DNA of 64,000 bases from Chloroflexota bacterium (GTDB lineage: Bacteria > Chloroflexota > Dehalococcoidia > Lucifugimonadales > UBA2985): positions 54,357 to 118,356 of the forward strand of contig JAPPHY010000009.1 in assembly GCA_028877205.1 (NCBI GenBank), written 5' to 3'. Shown piece after piece: positions 41,991 to 51,258 of this stretch. The position numbers and the translations under genes were made by a program. The notes under the pieces were generated by a model. The model ran no database searches and was not told the origin of the DNA. It worked only from the letters and a program-made list of their open reading frames with translations. The stretch's first letter is position 1; each line of letters begins with the position of its first letter.

Positions 41991-43253
41991 ATGACTGAGA
42001 CCGACAGCGCCATCACTCCATCACCGATCCGGCCCGTCGAACGGGTCGCCGTGGTCAGCGTTCACGGCTGCCCGGACGCTCCACTTGGGAGCAAGGACGC
42101 AGGCGGCATGAACGTGTACATTCGCAAGGTCGCAGAGGAGCTGAGCGACCGCGGCGTATTCGTGGACGTGTTCAGCCGCAACCACGACGCGAATGTCCCG
42201 CCCACGGTGCAGCTTGCCGAGCGCGCACGCGTCGTCCACGTCAACGCCGGCGACCCGTCTGACGACAAGGCGGAGCTGTCCCGTAACCTGCCCGCGTTCG
42301 TGGACGCCGTGCTGGACTACACGGGTGACCACGGCCTGATCTACGACATCGTTCACTCACACTACTGGTTGTCAGGCATGGCGACCACCCTCCTGGCGCG
42401 GCGCTGGGGCGTGCCCCACGTGGCTACCTTCCACACCCTGGCGGAGGTCAAGAAGCGGGCACGCGCAGGCGAGGATGAGCCGGAGGAACGCTCCGTGGGC
42501 GAGGTCATGGTCGTCCGGGCCGCCGACGCCATCGTGGCCTTCAGCCGGCACGAGCGCGACGCCTTGGTGCGCTTCTACGACGCCTCCGCAGACAAGGTCG
42601 AGGTCATTCCGTGCGGCGTGGACGTGGACCTATTCAGGCCCGTTGAGCGCGATGAGGCAAGGCAGAAACTGGGCCTCGGAGACGGCGGCGTGGTGCTGTT
42701 CGTGGGAAGGCTGGAGCCGCTCAAGGGAGTCGACATCCTGCTGAGGGCCGTGGCGCAGCTCGAACTCGCGGACACCACCAGAACTCTCATTGTAGGCGGA
42801 GACCTTCAGGCTGATGCGGAGGCGGCAAGGCTGACGGCGCTGTGCGGGGAGCTGGGAATCGCTGAGCGGGTGAGCTTCCTGGGCCGGATGGTTCAGCATG
42901 AGCTTCCGCTATACTACAGCGCGGCCGACGTGTTCGTACTGCCCTCCCACTACGAGAGCTTCGGCCTCGTGGCGCTGGAGTCGATGGCCTGCGGCACCCC
43001 GGTGATCGCCTCGCGCGTCGGTGGGCTGCCCACGATAGTCAAGGATGGGCTGAACGGCTACCTCATCCCCTCGCGCAGCCCGGAACCGTTCGCCGATGGA
43101 CTTGACGTGCTCCTCGGAAACCCTGCAATCCGACAGGCGATGAGTGAAGCGTCCCGCGAGACGGCCGTGTCAATGGGATGGGCGGCGGTGTCAGATAATC
43201 TCCTGAACACATATCAGCGTCTGCTGTCGGAGGCATCCCTGGACGCCTCCTGA
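41991..43253 (+). CDS. GT4 family glycosyltransferase
   Basis: VSVHGCPDAPLGSKDAGGMNVYIRKVAEELS, PCGVDVDLFRP, FVGRLEPLKGVDILLRA, LPSHYESFGLVALESMACGTPVIASRVGGL. Confidence 0.93.
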   Translation: MTETDSAITPSPIRPVERVAVVSVHGCPDAPLGSKDAGGMNVYIRKVAEELSDRGVFVDVFSRNHDANVPPTVQLAERARVVHVNAGDPSDDKAELSRNLPAFVDAVLDYTGDHGLIYDIVHSHYWLSGMATTLLARRWGVPHVATFHTLAEVKKRARAGEDEPEERSVGEVMVVRAADAIVAFSRHERDALVRFYDASADKVEVIPCGVDVDLFRPVERDEARQKLGLGDGGVVLFVGRLEPLKGVDILLRAVAQLELADTTRTLIVGGDLQADAEAARLTALCGELGIAERVSFLGRMVQHELPLYYSAADVFVLPSHYESFGLVALESMACGTPVIASRVGGLPTIVKDGLNGYLIPSRSPEPFADGLDVLLGNPAIRQAMSEASRETAVSMGWAAVSDNLLNTYQRLLSEASLDAS

Positions 43254-43294
43254 CCGCCGGCGCGGAGTGAGACCAAACGCAGCCCGCCACCCAC

Positions 43295-44026
43295 TTGAGC
43301 CACGCGATGCTCGACCTGCACTGCCACATACTGCCCGGGGTTGACGACGGCCCGCCCACGATGGAGCAGGCAATCGAGATGGCTGTGGCAGCATTTCGGG
43401 ACGGCACATGCACCATCGTCGCCGCGCCCCACAGCCGCGACGTCAACGAGCGCTCCTCCATTGCCTGCGTCAGGACCCTAGCGGAGCGACTGAATGAGGA
43501 GCTCCGCGCCCGCTCAATTCCGCTCGACGTGCTGCTGGGCATGGAGAACCACCTGGCGCTCGACACGCCGGAGCAGGTGGACGCCGGCACGTGCTTGCCG
43601 ATCGAGGGCACACGCTGCATACTAATCGAGCTGCCGTTCGAGTTCTACCCCTATCACACCCGCGACACTCTCCGCAGCCTCCGCAACCGCGGCCTGACGC
43701 CGGTAGTGGTGCACCCGGAGCGCAACCTTGCCATTCAGCGAGAGCCGCAGCTTCTCGCAAGCCTCGTGCAAGACGGCGTAGTATCGCAGATAACGGCCGG
43801 CAGCCTGACCGGCGACATGGGCCTCGATGCCCAGCACTCGGCCGAGAAGCTCCTGCGCTTGGGCCTGGCGCACGTGATCGCCTCCGACGGCCACGCCCCG
43901 TCCGGCACAAGGGCGCCGCAGCTCTCGCGCGGCGTGGCCGCGGCGGCCGCTGTCGTTGGAGATGAGGCAGCGCGGAGGATGGTGGACTCGACCCCACGGG
44001 CCATGCTTGAGAGCCGGGTGAAGTAG
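43295..44026 (+). CDS. CpsB/CapC (YwqE-like) PHP-type tyrosine phosphatase
   Basis: LDLHCHILPGVDDGPPTMEQAIEMA, HPERNLAIQREPQLLASLVQDGVVSQITAGSLTG, VIASDGHAP. Confidence 0.88.
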   Translation: MSHAMLDLHCHILPGVDDGPPTMEQAIEMAVAAFRDGTCTIVAAPHSRDVNERSSIACVRTLAERLNEELRARSIPLDVLLGMENHLALDTPEQVDAGTCLPIEGTRCILIELPFEFYPYHTRDTLRSLRNRGLTPVVVHPERNLAIQREPQLLASLVQDGVVSQITAGSLTGDMGLDAQHSAEKLLRLGLAHVIASDGHAPSGTRAPQLSRGVAAAAAVVGDEAARRMVDSTPRAMLESRVK

Positions 44027-44036
44027 CCGGTTAAGC

Positions 44037-44627
44037 TTAGGCGACGCAGAGAAAGCGGGCCACCCTGAGTGCAAGCGTGGGCAGCGGCTCGATCCGGCGC
44101 AGCAGCAGGTAGGCCAGGCCGACGCCCGCTGCGCCAAACAGTGCGCCCCCCAGCACGTCCAGCGGGTAGAACACGCCCGCATAGACGCGCGAGAAGCCGT
44201 AAACGAAGGCCGCAGCGTACATGGCCGCGCCGATGCGCCGGTTGGCCATCCACACGCCTGTCGCCATCGCCACCACCACGGCCACGGGGTTGGCGGGGAA
44301 GGAGGAGTCGGTGGGCGGATAGAACAGCATCTCGATTTCGTAGGAATCGAAGGGGCGATGGCGGAAAAAGACCAGGTTGGACGCCTTGACCATCGCGCTG
44401 GCGAGTCCCACGCCCACGCCGGCCAGCATCACGCCGCGCTGGTGACGTTCGCGCATCTCCCCGTTTCGCCAGGCGAACCAAAGGCCGAGGAGCGTCAGCG
44501 AGCAGACAACGGGTACGAGATAGTCACTGACCACCCAGTGGATGACCCGGTCAAAGGTGGCGGACGTGCCTATCCAGCCGTTTATCCAGAGGAAAACTTG
44601 CGAGTCAACCTGTGATATAGCTTCCAT
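44037..44627 (-). CDS. PAP2 superfamily phosphatase
   Basis: KASNLVFFRHRPFDSYE, SFPANPVAV, GFSRVYAGVFYPLDVLGGALFGA. Confidence 0.85.
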   Translation of the reverse strand: MEAISQVDSQVFLWINGWIGTSATFDRVIHWVVSDYLVPVVCSLTLLGLWFAWRNGEMRERHQRGVMLAGVGVGLASAMVKASNLVFFRHRPFDSYEIEMLFYPPTDSSFPANPVAVVVAMATGVWMANRRIGAAMYAAAFVYGFSRVYAGVFYPLDVLGGALFGAAGVGLAYLLLRRIEPLPTLALRVARFLCVA

Positions 44628-45016
44628 ACCATGCTCAGGTTACGCGTCAGCGCATGCATATAGGTGGTCTCCTTCAAGGCGGGGAGGCCGTCCGAAGTGT
44701 CTACGGAGGTCTTTCTTCCGACGTTGGTAAGAGAGGTGAAAAGGAAGGTAAAGAGAAGGGCAAGAAAGATGCCAAGCATGAAGAGGTAGAACTGGGCCGC
44801 CCCGGCAATGCCGCCGCCCGTATCCGGCAGGTTCCGGCCCCCCTCCCAGAAGAACCAGGTAAGCGCGCCCCCCACGAGCAGTAGACCAACCGCAGTGGAA
44901 AACCGCCTGTCGCCGGCGATGAGCATGCCCTTCAGGCCGCCAAAGGCGGCGGCCAACTGCAACACCCCGCAGCAACCCACGAACACAAGAAGCAGGTATT
45001 CCTGTCCCAGGTTCAT
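44582..45016 (-). CDS. Hypothetical multi-TM membrane protein
   Basis: MNLGQEYLLLVFVGCCGVLQLAAAFGGLKGMLI; 4 hydrophobic segments; overlaps the PAP2 gene start. Confidence 0.55.
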   Translation of the reverse strand: MNLGQEYLLLVFVGCCGVLQLAAAFGGLKGMLIAGDRRFSTAVGLLLVGGALTWFFWEGGRNLPDTGGGIAGAAQFYLFMLGIFLALLFTFLFTSLTNVGRKTSVDTSDGLPALKETTYMHALTRNLSMVWKLYHRLTRKFSSG

Positions 45017-45155
45017 CGTCAAAGACCCCGGCTTAAAGCTACGACCATTGCGTATCGGCCAAGACGATACACCATTGGGCCGCATAGGTCAACCGTAGCT
45101 GAAGCCAATTGCGGCAGCTTTCGCAGGTATCCGTCTGAAACGCGCCCCGCGGCGC

Positions 45156-46091
45156 CTACGAAGCGGCCTTCGCCGTCGCGCCGACGGGGGAGCACCAGTG
45201 GAGGTAGCGGGGTACCTTGCCGCGGATGACGTCAAAGTACAGGTTCTGCATTTGACGTGTGACGGGGCCCATGCTCCCGTCCCCGATCATGATATTGTCG
45301 ATGGAGCCTACGGGCGTGAGGTGGGCCGCCGTGCCCGTGAGGAAGCACTCGTCCATGTTGTACAGCTCGCTCCGGCGGATGCCGCGCTCCACAGTCTCCA
45401 GGCCCAGCTCGTTGGCGGCAATCTGGATAACCGCGTCCCTGGTGATGCCGGACAGGATGTTGCTCGAGAGGGCGGGTGTCACAAGCTTACCGTCCAGCAC
45501 CGTGAAGATGTTCTCTCCGGTGCCCTCGGAGACGAATCCGTCTTGCGTTAGGAGTATTGCCTCGTCGAAGCCCGCCAGCGTTGCCTCGGTCTTGGCCAGG
45601 ATGCTGTTCACGTACAGCCCGCCGATCTTGGTCCGCGGCGGTATCATCGTGTCCTCCATGCGGCGCCACGACGAGGTGCAGCACTGCGCCGCGCCCTCCG
45701 GGTCCAGGTAGGCCCCGAACGGGATGGTCAGGACGCACAGCGAGTCCGACAGATCCTGCAGCTTCAGGACGGCAATCCGCTCCTCGCCCTTGAAGGCGAG
45801 CGGACGAATGTATATGTCCTGCTGATAACCGCACCTCTCCACCAGCTCAAGTATGATGGCGCACAGATCATCCGCCGAGTACGGAATGGCGATGCGCATT
45901 ATCTTGCAGCCCTGCAGGAGTCTCTCGCAGTGCTCCCTGAGGCGGAACACGTACAATTTCCCCTGTTCCTCGTTCCAGTTGCCGCGTATGCCTTCGAATA
46001 CGGACGTGCCGTAGTGGAGTGCGTGGGTCATCACACCCACCTTGGCCTGGTCCAGGGGCATAAACTCACCGTTCATGAAGGCGTAGGTCAT
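45156..46091 (-). CDS. ilvE: Branched-chain amino acid aminotransferase
   Basis: AFMNGEFMPLDQAKVGVMTHALHYGTSVFEGIRGNW, EAILLTQDGFVSEGTGENIFTV. Confidence 0.94.
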   Translation of the reverse strand: MTYAFMNGEFMPLDQAKVGVMTHALHYGTSVFEGIRGNWNEEQGKLYVFRLREHCERLLQGCKIMRIAIPYSADDLCAIILELVERCGYQQDIYIRPLAFKGEERIAVLKLQDLSDSLCVLTIPFGAYLDPEGAAQCCTSSWRRMEDTMIPPRTKIGGLYVNSILAKTEATLAGFDEAILLTQDGFVSEGTGENIFTVLDGKLVTPALSSNILSGITRDAVIQIAANELGLETVERGIRRSELYNMDECFLTGTAAHLTPVGSIDNIMIGDGSMGPVTRQMQNLYFDVIRGKVPRYLHWCSPVGATAKAAS

Positions 46092-46176
46092 TCTCAGGCT
46101 CCTCTTGCCAAATGCTGGACGAATTATAAGCGCGGGCAGAATCCAAGACAATCCCCGCGCCCGGCGGCGCGCTCGC

Positions 46177-47286
46177 CTACGAGGAGAATCGAGAGAGAGC
46201 GAAGGGCAGCATGGCGGTGCCGTCGCCCCTGGTGATGCAGTCTGTGATGAGCTTGCCGGTGGCCGCGCTGAGCAGTATCCCGCTGCGGTAGTGGCCCACG
46301 GCCAGAAGCAGGCCGTCCCAGCCGTCGATGGGGCCCAGCATTGGTGCGTCGTCCGGGGACCCCGGACGCAGGCCGGCCCACACGTGGCCCAGCTCGGCGT
46401 CGGCCACCGCGGGCACCAGCTCGATCGCCCCAGCGAGGATGCCGGAGACGCCTCTGAGCGTCGCGCTCTCCTTGAAGCCCACCCACTCGCGGGTCGTGCC
46501 GATGACTATGGCGCCGTCCGCCTTGGGCACAAGGTAGGTTATGCCTCGCCAAACTATTGACGAAATGGGGCTGGGCAGAATCCTCGCAGACACGATCTGC
46601 CCCCTCACGGGCTGAACGGGCAGTTGCAGGCCCAGCCACTCGCCGCAGCGTGTCGCCCAGGCGCCCGACGCCATCACGACCCAGTCCGCCTCCATCTCGC
46701 CGGCCGCCAGCTTCACTCCCGTGACCCGGCTCCCCTGCAGCGTCAGACCCATGACCTCCGTGTCCTGCAGGATGTCCGCGCCCCGCTTGGCCGCGGCCTG
46801 TGCGTATGCGCGGACCAGCCGCCTGCTGTTAAGATGTCCTTCGTTGGGCGATGAGAGTGCGCCGCGAACACCCTCTCCCAGAGCAGGCTCGGTGCGGTAG
46901 GCCTCCTGCGCCGTAAGCCACCGAACGCCCATGCCCAGCGGCTCCTGCCACTCCAGGCGGCTGCGAAGCTCCCGTTCCTCGTCATCCGTCACGGCAACGT
47001 GGAGGATGCCCGGCGACCGGTACTCCACGTCTATGCCCGACTCCGCCTGAAGCGATGGGAGGATGTCCAGCAGCATCGCCCGGCTGTGGAGCGCCAGGTT
47101 GAGAGGCTCGCCCAGCGCCAGGTTCTCCGAAAGCGCCGCAACCATGCCCGCAGCCACGTCGGACGCCCCGCTGCCCACCTTTCCGCGCTCCACCAGAGTG
47201 ACGGTGGCGCCCGCTCCCGCTAGGTGGTAGGCGATGGAGCAGCCTATCACGCCGCCGCCGATTACGATGACTCGCTCACCAGGCAC
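46177..47286 (-). CDS. thiO: Glycine oxidase ThiO
   Basis: VIVIGGGVIGCSIAYHLAGAGATVTLVERGKVGSGAS; within thi operon. Confidence 0.9.
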   Translation of the reverse strand: MPGERVIVIGGGVIGCSIAYHLAGAGATVTLVERGKVGSGASDVAAGMVAALSENLALGEPLNLALHSRAMLLDILPSLQAESGIDVEYRSPGILHVAVTDDEERELRSRLEWQEPLGMGVRWLTAQEAYRTEPALGEGVRGALSSPNEGHLNSRRLVRAYAQAAAKRGADILQDTEVMGLTLQGSRVTGVKLAAGEMEADWVVMASGAWATRCGEWLGLQLPVQPVRGQIVSARILPSPISSIVWRGITYLVPKADGAIVIGTTREWVGFKESATLRGVSGILAGAIELVPAVADAELGHVWAGLRPGSPDDAPMLGPIDGWDGLLLAVGHYRSGILLSAATGKLITDCITRGDGTAMLPFALSRFSS

Positions 47287-47307
47287 TCGGTCGCTCCATC
47301 GCGGGGC

Positions 47308-47511
47308 TCATCCGCCCCCCACAGGTCTAACTACCTCTACCACGTCTCCGTCGTTCAGGACAACGTGGGCAAACCGCTCTCGATCCACGACGTCCCCGTT
47401 GTGCGCGACCGCCACAAACTGCATATTCACTCCACTGCTTTCCAGAAAGTCGATGAGCCTCACCGGACCTTCCAGTTCTCGCCGCTTGCCGTTCACGTTG
47501 AGCGATATCAT
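47308..47511 (-). CDS. thiS: Sulfur carrier protein ThiS
   Basis: MISLNVNGKRRELEGPVRLIDFLESSGVN...GDVVEVVRPVGGG, ending in the GG tail. Confidence 0.93.
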   Translation of the reverse strand: MISLNVNGKRRELEGPVRLIDFLESSGVNMQFVAVAHNGDVVDRERFAHVVLNDGDVVEVVRPVGGG

Positions 47512-47578
47512 CTTACCGGCTCACACATCGGTGTCATGGCGGAGTGCCGACCCTTCCCTGACCTCGCGTGCGCGGCAC

Positions 47579-47830
47579 CTAGCCCATCTCCATATTCCAG
47601 CGAATACGGGCCGGTTTCAATGAGTGTTTCCGAGCTGTCGCGACGATAGACCTGAGCAGCACCATGTGCTCCCGAAGGATCGCCGTGTGCTCCTGCTGCG
47701 TCCTTGCGATGTCCCGGAGATCCTCGATTATCTCACCCAAGGCTTCGACAATCATTTCTTGCCAACGCAATGTGCGGTAAACAAAGTCCTCCAGCGCCTG
47801 GATTCGCTCTTCATGTGTAGCCATCGGCAT
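47579..47830 (-). CDS. Hypothetical 83-aa coiled-coil protein inside the thi operon
   Basis: MPMATHEERIQALEDFVYRTLRWQEMIVEALGEIIEDLRDIARTQQEHTAILREHMVLLRSIVATARKH, strongly heptad-like. Confidence 0.5.
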   Translation of the reverse strand: MPMATHEERIQALEDFVYRTLRWQEMIVEALGEIIEDLRDIARTQQEHTAILREHMVLLRSIVATARKHSLKPARIRWNMEMG

Positions 47831-47936
47831 ATTCCTTCGCAGGCTAGTATAGCACGCGCTACGACCCGCCACGAATACACGGCTTGGATGTGCTCGCTTG
47901 CTCCCGGCGGCCGTCTGAAGGCCGCTCACGCCGACC

Positions 47937-48605
47937 TCACGCCCCCGCGCCAACCCGCTCCCTGCTATTCCATGCCGCCAGCATGACCTGCTTCAGCTCC
48001 CGCGCAGCCGACTCCGGGTCCGCAGCCGACATGATGGCCGAGATCACCGCAACGCCGCTTGCTCCTGCCTCGATCACGGAGCCCGCATTGGCGGGTCCAA
48101 TGCCTCCGATAGCGAGCACCGGGGCGCGCACACCTCTCGTGGCTTCACGTACCAGTGCCAGGCCTCCGGACTCCGCACCGGGCTTGGAGGCCGTGTCGAA
48201 TACCGTTCCGAGCACAAGCATGTCTGCGCCCTCAGCGTCGGCCTCGGAAGCCCCCGCGGCATCATGGACGGCCTTGCTAATCATCAGATGCGACGGCGCC
48301 ACTGCCCTTGCGTCCGCGACCGATATGGACGCCTCCGGCAGGTGCAGGCCATCCGCCTCCGCAGCCAGCGCCACATCCAGGCGGTCGTTGATCACGAGTG
48401 CCGCCCTGCCGCGAGTGATTCGGCGGAGGCTGCGGGCCAGCCTTAGCAGCTCACCGGCGGGCAGGTCCTTCTCGCGCAGTTGCACGAGGTCCACGCCTCC
48501 CGAAACCGCCGCGTCTACTGTCGCCTCCAGCGCCTCCGCGCCGCAGAGGTGCCTGTCGGTAACCAGACAGAGCAATGGGAATCGCTCAGTCAGCGGAGGT
48601 ATCAT
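47937..48605 (-). CDS. thiE: Thiamine phosphate synthase
   Basis: LVQLREKDLPAGELLRLAR, LVINDRLDVALAAEADGLHLPE, VLGTVFDTASKPG, AIGGIGPANAGSVIEAGASGVAVISAI. Confidence 0.94.
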   Translation of the reverse strand: MIPPLTERFPLLCLVTDRHLCGAEALEATVDAAVSGGVDLVQLREKDLPAGELLRLARSLRRITRGRAALVINDRLDVALAAEADGLHLPEASISVADARAVAPSHLMISKAVHDAAGASEADAEGADMLVLGTVFDTASKPGAESGGLALVREATRGVRAPVLAIGGIGPANAGSVIEAGASGVAVISAIMSAADPESAARELKQVMLAAWNSRERVGAGA

Positions 48606-48611
48606 CGCCGG

Positions 48612-49391
48612 CTAGCTCTGCCCTACCAGCCCCTCCACGGGGCTGCTGGCCGACGCGTGAGGCCTGCGGGCGATGCGTCCAGCTTCCCAAGCCTTGCGGC
48701 CCGCCTCCACGCCCTGCCGGAACGCCTCGGCCATAAGCGCCGGATTGTCGGCCTGGGCGATGGCCGTGTTGACCAGAACGGCGTCGGCGCCCATCTCCAG
48801 CGCCTGCGCCGCGTCCGAGGGCACCCCCAGTCCTGCATCCACGACCACGGGCACGCTGGCCTGTTCGATGATGATGCGTATCTCCTCAGCGGTGTGTATG
48901 CCCTGGCCGGAGCCTATGGCCGAGCCCAGCGGCATGACGGTGGCACATCCCATCTCCTCCAGCCGCTTCGCCAGCACGGGGTCTGCGTGGATGTACGGCA
49001 GGACGGTGAATCCCTCGTCTATGAGCGCGCGGGCGGCCTCCAGAGTACCGACGGGGTCGGGCAGCAGGTACTTGGGGTCCGGGATGACCTCCAGCTTGAT
49101 CCAGTCGGAGAGGCCCATGGCCCGCGCCAGCCGCGCGATGGTCAGAGCTTCTTCCGGCGTGGAGCATCCCGCCGTGTTGGGCAGTATGCGGTACCGGCTC
49201 CAGTCCACGTAGTCCAGCAGGGTCTTCTTGTCCGGGTCGTCCAGGTCCAGCCTGCGAATGGCCACCGTGATCATCTCGGTGCCGGAGGCCTCGATGGCTT
49301 CCACCATCTCCTCCATGCTGCGGTACTTGCCGGTGCCAAGGATGAGCCTTGACGAAAACTCGACTCCGGCAATGGTGAGGGTGTCATTCAT
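48612..49391 (-). CDS. thiG: Thiazole synthase
   Basis: [79 protein letters not shown]. Confidence 0.95.
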   Translation of the reverse strand: MNDTLTIAGVEFSSRLILGTGKYRSMEEMVEAIEASGTEMITVAIRRLDLDDPDKKTLLDYVDWSRYRILPNTAGCSTPEEALTIARLARAMGLSDWIKLEVIPDPKYLLPDPVGTLEAARALIDEGFTVLPYIHADPVLAKRLEEMGCATVMPLGSAIGSGQGIHTAEEIRIIIEQASVPVVVDAGLGVPSDAAQALEMGADAVLVNTAIAQADNPALMAEAFRQGVEAGRKAWEAGRIARRPHASASSPVEGLVGQS

Positions 49392-49514
49392 GTGCACACC
49401 GCCTTATGATCGCGCGGCAGCCCGGCGGCGCGGTGATGGTGGAGGCTCGAACGGGGGTCGCCGGTCAGGTACATCCAAGTGCGGCGACCGTCTACAATGC
49501 AGGACAACGTAAGC

Positions 49515-49620
49515 AAGTTCACTCTCCCTTCGCTGGCATTATCCAGTTCAGGTTCCGACGGTCGCCCCAATACGTTGGGGCCTCTCAGCCTGTCGCAACA
49601 AGCTCCCGCAGGACTCGCCT
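49515..49620 (-). ncRNA. TPP riboswitch (THI element)
   Basis: Minus strand ...ggctgagagg...gaccgtcggaacctgaactggataatgccagcgaaggga; CTGAGA and ACCTGA-CTGGATAATGCCAGCGAAGGGA cores; upstream of thiG. Confidence 0.93.
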
Positions 49621-49750
49621 CTAAGAGTAAGCCAACCGCCGACAGGATGTCAATCGCCACAGCTGGCCTCCGAACACCTCGAATACGGCTCGAACGCGAT
49701 TGACACCTTAGCTGCGTTGGCCTTACAGTGGCGCAACCGAGGTACATGAA

Positions 49751-49927
49751 GTGACCACAGAGGCGCCACACAGCCCCAAGGACGATGACGTAATCGTCAA
49801 CTACTGCCAGATCTGCGGCCGGACGGAGCGACGCCCCTTCAAGGACGGCGGCCACTGGGCAACGCCATTCTTCTACCGGGACGCCTGGTGGGCACGAGGT
49901 CCATGCCCCGGCTGCGCTCCCAAGTAA
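49751..49927 (+). CDS. 58-aa CxxC...CxxC zinc-ribbon-like microprotein (not in the ORF track)
   Basis: Manual translation: VTTEAPHSPKDDDVIVNYCQICGRTERRPFKDGGHWATPFFYRDAWWARGPCPGCAPK*; GTG start. Confidence 0.55.
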   Translation: MTTEAPHSPKDDDVIVNYCQICGRTERRPFKDGGHWATPFFYRDAWWARGPCPGCAPK

Positions 49928-49937
49928 CCTCGGGCCT

Positions 49938-51101
49938 TCACTGCGTCATCACATTGCCGCGCTCCACCCGGAACGCGATGGCCCGCGCCAGGAACCTTCC
50001 TTCGATCCTGTCCACGTCCGTAGTCGAAACGATGGCCTGTTGGCTTCGCTCCACACGCTCCAGCAGCAGTCGCCGGCGCGTGGCGTCCAGCTCGGAGAGC
50101 ACGTCGTCCAGCAGCAGCACCGGGGACTCGCCGCGCTCCCGCTCCAGAAGCATACCCTCCACCAGCTTCAGCGCCAGCGCCAGCGTGCGCGCTTGCCCGC
50201 GAGATGCGTAGATTCCCGCCTCCATGCCTCCCAGCGTGAGGCGGACGTCGTCGCGATGCGGGCCTGACTGGGTCGCGCCCAGCGCGATCTCCCTCTCCGC
50301 GCCCTGCTCGATGGCAATCTGAAACGAGCGCTTGAGCTCTGCCTCGCCGGGTTGCTCGATCGGAACTCCGGCCGCGTACTCGACTGAGAACTCCTCAATC
50401 GTCTCAGTCAGCTCACCGTGCAGCTCCGTGAGCAGTGGACGCAGCTCCTCCACGGTCCTATGTCTCCTCAGCATGATGTAGGCGCCATCCTCCACCAATG
50501 CCTCGTTCCAGAAGTCCAGCTCTGCTGCGCGGCTCCTGCGCTCCCGAATCTGTCTCAGCAAGTGGTTGCGTTGGTACACCACCTTCTGATACCTCTGGAG
50601 AGCGCGCAGATACATCCTGTCCAGCTGGCATATCAGGATGTCCAGGAACCTCCTGCGCGTGGACGGCGAGCCCGTCACCAGCCGGATGTCCTCGGCGTCG
50701 AACAGCACGGCGTTGACGGCGCCGACGAGGTCCGCGGCCGACACGTGGATGCCATCGACCCTGACCTCCTTGCGCAGGTGCGGCGGTCTTTCGCCGTCGT
50801 CCCAAGAGCCCTCGAGCGCCATGTCCACCAGGATGCGGACCCGGTCTCGCTCCCTTCGCACCACACCGACAACCTGTGCGTGTCCCGGGTCCTCCGTAGC
50901 GGTGCGGCTGATGGCCTCCCTGTCTCCGTTGGCGCGGTACGCCTTGGCGATGGACAGGAGGTACAGCGCCTCCAGGAGATTAGACTTGCCCTGCCCGTTG
51001 CCGCCGGAAAAGACCAGCAGGCCCTCCGGGAGGTCGAGCTCCAGGTGGTGGTAGTTGCGGAAGTTGGTGAGGCTGAGATGGGAAACGTACACGGGCGACA
51101 C
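49938..51101 (-). CDS. recF: DNA replication/repair protein RecF
   Basis: VSHLSLTNFRNYHHLELDLPEGLLVFSGGNGQGKSNLLEALYLLS, ASRGQARTLALALKLVEG, VLLLDDVLSELDATRR. Confidence 0.95.
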   Translation of the reverse strand: MSPVYVSHLSLTNFRNYHHLELDLPEGLLVFSGGNGQGKSNLLEALYLLSIAKAYRANGDREAISRTATEDPGHAQVVGVVRRERDRVRILVDMALEGSWDDGERPPHLRKEVRVDGIHVSAADLVGAVNAVLFDAEDIRLVTGSPSTRRRFLDILICQLDRMYLRALQRYQKVVYQRNHLLRQIRERRSRAAELDFWNEALVEDGAYIMLRRHRTVEELRPLLTELHGELTETIEEFSVEYAAGVPIEQPGEAELKRSFQIAIEQGAEREIALGATQSGPHRDDVRLTLGGMEAGIYASRGQARTLALALKLVEGMLLERERGESPVLLLDDVLSELDATRRRLLLERVERSQQAIVSTTDVDRIEGRFLARAIAFRVERGNVMTQ

Positions 51102-51168
51102 CCTGCCGCGGAACTCCGGACAGCTCCCGCGCTAGGGTGGCGCGGACTGCATCACGGGAAAGCGGTTG

Positions 51169-51243
51169 TGGAGCCAGCGAGGGGATTCGAACCCTTGACC
51201 TGCGGTTTACGAAACCGCTGCTCTACCACTGAGCTACGCTGGC
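51169..51243 (-). tRNA. tRNA-Thr (anticodon CGU), CCA encoded
   Basis: GCCAGCGTAGCTCAGTGGTAGAGCAGCGGTTTCGTAAACCGCAGGTCAAGGGTTCGAATCCCCTCGCTGGCTCCA; full cloverleaf, anticodon loop TTCGTAA. Confidence 0.95.
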
Positions 51244-51258
51244 CTGTCCACCATTATA

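Noticed and set aside
49388-49855. 155-aa minus-strand ORF over the TPP riboswitch
   Set aside because: Overlaps the aptamer core and the thiG start, no family features; structured RNA plus chance open frame explains it.
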